Part shown: piece after piece, positions 58,118-64,000 of the stretch
How positions within the stretch are numbered: position 1 is the first letter of the stretch
How the letters are laid out: each line of letters starts with the position of its first letter
NCBI RefSeq assembly: GCF_020283565.1
Contig: NC_060062.1
Coordinates: 30,440,251-30,504,250 of the forward strand
Length of the DNA: 64,000 nt
DNA from: Trifolium pratense
Lineage: Eukaryota > Streptophyta > Magnoliopsida > Fabales > Fabaceae
Direction: 5' to 3'
Notes under the pieces: generated by a model
What the model was told of the DNA's origin: nothing
Databases searched by the model: none
Seen by the model: only the letters and a program-made list of their open reading frames with translations
Program-made: the position numbers and the translations under genes

Positions 58118-59459
58118 GGCAAATGCTAACATGTGCCCCAAGGGCACATTTTAAGGTGCATTTAATTAATTAATATCTCACTTAATTTACTTCTTTTTTG
58201 GTACATTCTCACTTAATTTACTTCAAAAATAGTAATAATCAACTTTATTAATTAAAATATATTGTTACTATATTTATTACCCATTTAAAATAATTGGAAA
58301 GACAAAATATGATATGCTGCCAAATTTGATTTATGATCACGTGTCTGGTAACGATTGTTAGTACTATTTTAGCTTTTGAATTGTTAATATGTTTTAGAAT
58401 TTTATAATACTTACTATAATTTAATTATTTTTTCAACTTAAAAAAAAAGGTTTGACAAAAAAAAAAGTTTTGTAGAATTTTTTTTTGACCAAGCACGTCA
58501 TCATATTTGGCAAGTATCATATTTTTGCGGGGTGTACGTGGGCCGGATTGGGTTGGGTTTGGCCAAAACCAAAACCCAAACCACATATGGTACTCCGGGT
58601 TGGGTTTAATAAAATAACCACCCGTTATAACATTGGACCGGGTTGGGTAAATCCACTAATTTCCGGGTTGGATTGTGTTGGGTTGTGGGTTACCCAAATT
58701 ATTTTTCTATTTTTTTTTATATTAAATATCTAAATGTTGAATCATCATATTTTTTCATAAAAAATAACTCAATCAATGTATTTTCTTGAAAAATAGGGTA
58801 ACTTTTTTTCAATATAAAAAATAATCTCCCATTTTTTGTATCTAAATCTACTAATTTACGGTTTGGATAGCGTGTTATCCAAATGATTTTTTTGCTTTTT
58901 TTAATATCAAATGACTAAACCATGAATCACTATATTTGTTTATGAAAATTATTCAATTTTTTAATATTTTAAACAATAATGCGAAAAATTATCATATTTG
59001 TTCATAAAAATTATTCAATTTTTTTTATTTTCGTAATAAATAGTATAACTCATTTTCAATATAAAAATATTTAATAATCAAATGAAAAAATCTTTAGTAT
59101 TTTCATAAAAAAAAATTCAAGAAACATAGCACTAGTGGGTTTTTTGGGTTGGGTCCGGTTTTACCCGAAACCCGACTTTTTTAATGAGTTTTTCATTTTT
59201 GAAATCCATATCCACCCACTTGCCCGACCCAACCCACTTTTTTGGGTTGGATTGGGTGGGTTTGACCGGGTCGACCGGATTTGACCAACCCATGTACACC
59301 CCTTGCCTATGCATTTTTTAAAATAGGTAATAAATATAGTGATCCATATCTTTTAATTAATAAAGTTGATTATTGCTATTTTTGAAGTAAATTAAATGAG
59401 ATATTAGTTAATTAAATGCACCTTAAAATGTGCCCTTAGGGCGCATGCTAGCAGAACCC
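58118..59459. mobile_element. MULE-type MITE, copy 2, with a nested MITE
   Basis: Same family as 49014-49722: GCAAATGCTAACATGTGCCC on the left and GTGCCCTTAGGGCGCATGCT on the right. Target duplication TTTATTTTA, 9 bp perfect (58109-58117 and 59460-59468). The middle is displaced by another element at 58529-59302. Confidence 0.85.
58529..59302. mobile_element. Nested MITE with GGGGTGTAC ends
   Basis: Ends GGGGTGTACGTGGGCC and GGTTGACC-like/CATGTACACCCC are inverted. Subterminal GGGTTGGGTTTGG and CCCAACCCA blocks mirror each other. Probably hAT-like, but the flanks share only TTGC. The comparison with copy 1 (no insert there) supports insertion. Confidence 0.7.
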
Positions 59460-59542
59460 TTTATTTTATTAGAATTTAATTAATTATGATGAAATTATTT
59501 GTTAGAGATTTGTTTGTTCGATGAGAATAAAGAGAAAGATAT

Positions 59543-62182
59543 TGTTGGAATTTGTTTGAGAGATTTTTGGAAGAAAAACAATAACAACCCAAAAAGAAAT
59601 ATTTTAGGGAATTTAATTATGATATGTTTGAAAATATATTTATTTAATTTTTAGAAAACAAATCTGTTAAGAATCCTACTTGTTTCTAGGAAAAGAAAAA
59701 TATAACCTTCGTCTATAAATAGATCAAAACAACTCAAACTTAGGATTACCACAATTTACACACAAAAATTCGTGTACCCTTTATGATCAAAATAGTGAGG
59801 TGTGAGAGCAACACTAAAATACTCATAACTTTCTCATCCGAAGTCCAAATTTGATTCCGTTTGTTGCTGAACCACCGCAGGAACAAGGGCGCGGTAGATT
59901 TCTCAATATAGATGAAGGTGTGAAAACACAAGAACGGGGGTTGAATTGTGTTATAAGATAAACTAAATTTTTTTCGAAGTCTTAGCTTAACCAAAGATTG
60001 CAGATCAGAGAGAGAGAAAAGACACAGACAAATTTATACTGGTTCCTCTCACAAAACGAGAGTAGTCCAGTCCCCTTGCACTTCCAAGGGATTTCACTAT
60101 AATCACACAAGATTACAAATGCTCAAGTACACAACAAGAGACTTCTACACAATGCTCAAGCACACAGCAAGATACTTCTACATAATGCTCAAGCACACAA
60201 CAAGAGACTTCTCAAACTTAAGAATGAAATAAAGTTTGTTGAATTAATACACAACACTTATGAAACCTTATGACTAAAATACAATGAGTACAAACAGACT
60301 TCAAAGTATTTTAAATGTGAATGAAATTCAAGGTTCAGAGGATGAGTGCTTTTATTATCAGAGAGAGTGTGCAATGGATAGCGTGCACGTGTGATTACAC
60401 TTTTTCAAAGATGAAGTGTTGAATATATAGTTCCAAGAGTACGCTCCATGTGAATTATGACCGTTGTGCAAGGATCAGATAGCCAGTTAACATTATCTTT
60501 GCAGTCTGGGATAAAAGCAACGTTGCAGACCAAAAATGGTAGTGAGGTTTCTCCACTTTGTCAATGCAGAAGAAACTTCACAGTTTGACTTCTATTCTTT
60601 CCCAACATTGGAATAAGGTTGATAAGCTTGATTATCTATTTGAATTGCTTATACCAATCTTGAGTAAGGTCCTTGTAACTTGGCTCCAACGTTCTCTAAT
60701 TTTGACTGACATGAAAGTAATTGTCTATTTGCAAATAGATTTGTTTGAGAGATATTTTAGGGAATTTAATTATGATATGTTTGAAAATATATTTATTTAA
60801 TTTTTAGGAAACAAATCTGTTAAGAACCCTACTTGTTTCTAGGAAAAGAAAAATATAACCTTCCTCTATAAATAGATCAAAACAACTCAAACTTAGGATT
60901 ACCACAATTTACACACAAAAATTCGTGTACCCTTTATGATCAAAATAGTGAGGTGTGAGAGCAACACTAAAATACTCATAACTTTCTCATCCGAAGTCCA
61001 AATTTGATTCCGTTTGTTGCTGAACCACCGCAGGAACAAGGGCGCGGTAGATTTCTCAATATAGATGAAGGTGTGAAAACACAAGAACGGGGGTTGAATT
61101 GTGTTTTAAGATAAACTAAATTTTTTTCGAAGTCTTAGCTTAACCAAAGATTGCAGATCAGAGAGAGAGAAAAGACACAGACAAATTTATACTGGTTCCT
61201 CTCACAAAACGAGAGTAGTCCAGTCCCCTTGCACTTCCAAGGGATTTCACTATAATCACACAAGATTACAAATGCTCAAGTACACAACAAGAGACTTCTA
61301 CACAATGCTCAAGCACACAGCAAGATACTTCTACATAATGCTCAAGCACACAACAAGAGACTTCTCAAACTTAAGAATGAAATAAAGTTTGTTGAGTTAA
61401 TACACAACACTTATGAAACCTTAAGACTAAAATACAATGCGTACAAACAGACTTCAAAGTATTTTAAATGTGAATGAAATTCAAGGTTCAGAGGATGAGT
61501 GCTTTTATTATCAGAGAGAGTGTGCAATGGATAGCGTGCACGTGTGATTACACTTTTTCAAAGATGAAGTGTTGAATATATAGTTCCAAGAGTACGCTCC
61601 ATGTGAATTATGACCGTTGTGCAAGGATCAGATAGCCAGTTAACATTATCTTTGCAGTCTGGGATAAAAGCAACGTTGCAGACCAAAAATGGTAGTGAGG
61701 TTTCTCCACTTTGTCAATGCAGAAGAAACTTCACAGTTTGACTTCTATTCTTTCCCAACATTGGAATAAGGTTGATAAGCTTGATTATCTATTTGAATTG
61801 CTTATGCCAATCTTGAGTAAGGTCCTTGTAACTTGGCTCCAACGTTCTCTGATTTTGACTGACATGAAAGTAATTGTTCATTGCGCAGAGAACTGATCAT
61901 CTTCTGAAGACTTCTTGCTTCTGAATCACTGTAGCTTCAGAGTCAAAGGCTTCAGACTCAAAAGTCTTTCAGAACGTCCTTGCTTCTGAGACCTATCAGA
62001 GCATACCTTTTCAGAGCATGTTTGTTATCTTCAGAACTTAAGATCATCAGAATTTTCTTATAATGGTCCTGCACACTAGATTAAAAAATTAGTACTACCA
62101 ATTGTACATTTAATACTTATTGTTATCATCAAAACTTTATAGATCTAAAACTTGGGGCTTTAGAACCAATTTTGTTCCAACA
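59543..62182. mobile_element. Long-LTR-like remnant with a 1.15-kb tandem duplication
   Basis: Ends TGTTGGAA / TTCCAACA are inverted and TG...CA. AGATA occurs beside both ends (59537-59541 and 62185-62189) but is offset by a base or two. TATA boxes CTATAAATAG occur in both duplicated units. It has no protein-coding content, so it is best seen as a solo LTR that later duplicated internally. Confidence 0.6.
59601..61877. repeat. Tandem duplication, period 1153 bp
   Basis: Copy 1 is 59601-60724 and copy 2 is 60754-61877, each 1124 bp with no length change; I count about nine single-base differences. A 29-bp spacer includes TTTGTTTGAGAGA, which also occurs just before copy 1, so the unit probably began there. 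Confidence 0.93.
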
Positions 62183-62912
62183 ATAGATAGGAGAATGTTT
62201 ATGAAAATTCGAGGTAAGGGCTTTTTCCCCATACACTCATACTACATAGGGATTGTGTTGTGAGATAGTAGTATGACCTTTGTCTTTTAGAAGAAATTAA
62301 TAAAAAAGGAAACTAATTTGATTATTTTTGTGTAACTATTGTGTGGTTTGTTGTGAAAAGTTAACCTTTGATTTTATATGCTATTGTTTGTTGTTGTCGG
62401 TCTTATTTGATATTGTTGTTGATGTGATTATTTGCGTTGTTAAATGACGGTGATTATTTGCGTTGTTAAGTGACGGTGATTATTTTCGTTGTCAAGCGAC
62501 GACATTATTTGTGTTGTTGCATTCATGTGCTATGTTTCTATAGTGTGTTTCTTTATTTGATTGATGACGAGTTATCCGCCTACTTTTTGAAAAATAGATA
62601 ATTATATATTTTTTTCTAAAATCTTTTGATTGGTGAAGTGTTTTATTATTATTTTATGATATGTTTTTTATGGTGAGTATGATTCAATTTGGATAAAGAA
62701 ATTGACCCTTACATTTAACATTTTAGGTACCGAAAGAGATGCTGCGTGTTTGATGATTTGACTAGAAGCGTGTACGGGGCAAAGATGAGTTTTTATAAAT
62801 TGAAAAATTTATGTAATTAAATAGTTCGTTGAGACACCTATTTTATTTTAATTATTTTGTAAATAAAGTTTTTTTTAAATGATTTATTTTATTTGAAATT
62901 CGGGCTGTTACA

Positions 62913-63570
62913 CCTTTGATGGTAAATATTCGGACCGCCTTCCACCGCAGTTCCTTGTTGCAATAGCCGATAAGTGGATTTAACCGAAAACCGGCACGAC
63001 GCTTCCGGAATCCATCTCCGATTATCACTTCTATCAAAACGATGATAACCAGTCAACATAGAGATCAAAATAGCCGCGTCATGCTCATTAGTACCTATCA
63101 AAAAACCTTCCTGAAACAGAATCCAAGACCACCCCTCTTCCTCCCACTGCCCCTTGTCAGCGACTACCACGTTTTTATCTAGCTCCTTTTCAAATAATTC
63201 GGAAACAACTCTTTAAGAGAATCAGTACCAATCCACTTTTCCTTCCAAAAACCTATCGACTTTCCATCTCCCAGAATACTACTGACATTTGAAGAGAAAC
63301 ATAGACCCCCCTCCAAACCTCCTACTTTGAGAAGATGATCCCGCCACCACAAAGAGTCTATTCTTTTTGCGCTAACTTCGGCGCGACTCAAGAAATTATT
63401 CGAAAAAGACCCATATCTATATCTTAGCAACTCCGCCCATAAAGCATCTGGTTCAGAAAAACATCTCTGATTCCACTTACTCAACAACGCTAAATTGAAA
63501 AGTTCTAATTCTTAACCCCTAACCCACCTCTGTCTTTAGGTATGCATATCGTATCCCTTAGGTTAGAAAA
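62913..63570 (-). pseudogene. LINE ORF2 fragment, upstream part
   Basis: Reads 'PKDRGGLGVK', 'LFNLALLSKWNQRCF', 'LWWRDHLLKVGG', 'SILGDGKSIGFWKEKWIG', then after a frame change 'WSWILFQEGFLI' and 'CRFSVKSTYRLLQQG', a typical order at the end of plant LINE reverse transcriptase. Broken by frame changes near 63175 and 63515 and 5'-truncated near 63570. Confidence 0.82.
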
Positions 63571-63880
63571 ACTGATAATACTATGTCATGTCTTGGCTAT
63601 TAAATACCTAAGGGAATGATTGAAAATAGTGAATTGGTGTAACAAAAAACAAAATAGTGAATTGGAGTCCATAAATTCTAATTTAATCAGTAAAAACTAT
63701 TATCAGAGTTTAAATATGGTCACTCCACTTAATATGCACCGAGTTTTCAATGACTTGCATTTCGTCTATTTAGAAAATAGTGAATTGCAAGTTTGCAACT
63801 ACAATAATAAACATTAAATTATAATTATAATAAATATGTGTACTGTATGTCAAAAATAAATAAATATGTAGGTAAATTCT
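63571..63880. other. AT-rich spacer
   Basis: Nothing recognised. Confidence 0.35.
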
Positions 63881-64000
63881 AATATGGACCACTTCATCAA
63901 GTGGTTCATGGTGGACCAGCCATGAATAACATTATAATGAATACGAAGTTTACAAAATCGACCGTTGGATTGAAAGTTTATATCATATAGATCATCCATA
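63880..64000 (-). repeat. Dispersed repeat, copy 3 (cut by the right edge)
   Basis: Reverse complement of the family at 1825-1935: TATGGATGATCTATATGATA, CAATCCAACGGTCGATTTTG and ATAATGTTATTCATGGCTGG on the minus strand. Confidence 0.6.

Larger units (their letters stand above)
58084..62912. mobile_element. Solo LTR inserted in the LINE (contains nested elements)
   Basis: Ends TGTAACGCCC and GGGCTGTTACA have TG...CA form and inverted match. A perfect 5-bp target duplication CCTTT lies at 58079-58083 and 62913-62917, and removing the insert rejoins the LINE frame ('SEYLPSKVSIFGWRLLL'). Own sequence is about 58084-58108, 59469-59541 and 62190-62912; the rest is later insertions. The ends resemble gypsy LTRs, which is a tentative assignment. 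Confidence 0.82.

Overview
The window is plant nuclear DNA, very AT-rich, with spliced genes, plant transposon families and legume-style retroelements. The TRIM, SINE and LINE families and the coding sequences fit a papilionoid legume, most likely the Medicago/Trifolium side; that placement is inference from family resemblance. Only three host loci can be supported: (1) a single-exon MAPKKK of the MAPKKK17/18-like group (18852..20447, +), (2) a single-exon CC-NBS-LRR (RGA-type) resistance gene (30402..33401, -), and (3) an 18-exon clathrin heavy chain relative (36568..44803, -). The third lacks the N-terminal beta-propeller and the C-terminal tail and carries five frameshifting lesions, so I call it a pseudogene. 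The first two also show frame disruption near their 3' ends.

Layout. 1-784: LTR of a minus-strand gypsy-like element running off the left edge. 785-2677: decayed repeat DNA. 2683-4413: a miniature copia element with a 5-bp target duplication. 4830-5281: 3' end of a LINE. 5717-6584: an 868-bp near-perfect foldback element with 9-bp target duplications. 7037-7605: two more foldback MITEs. 9946-11580: a non-autonomous LTR element. 11780-12690: a 911-bp Mutator-like (MULE) foldback. 14226-15920: Stowaway MITE, SINEs, a hAT MITE and LINE remnants. 18.77-20.45 kb: MAPKKK. 24.3-28.8 kb: dead copia element split by a 2.6-kb solo LTR. 29.0-35.2 kb: the resistance gene inside a duplicated flank. 36.6-44.8 kb: clathrin-like pseudogene. 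45843-47682: hAT-like element. 49014-49722 and 49955-54543: two MULE-type elements, the second 4.6 kb with no transposase. 57052-57407: TRIM. 57.6-63.6 kb: a LINE split by a solo LTR that has itself been invaded by a MULE MITE (with another MITE inside it) and by a long-LTR remnant carrying a 1.15-kb tandem duplication.

The genes do not form a pathway. The dominant biology is nested transposon insertion around a few host loci. Many insertions can be bounded to the base because their target-site duplications survive: 9 bp for MULE-type, 8 bp for hAT-type, 5 bp for LTR elements, TA for Stowaway. The most striking single structures are the 868-bp foldback, the 4.6-kb transposase-less MULE, the nested insertion stack on the right and the propeller-less clathrin locus. 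I found no wholly new protein system.
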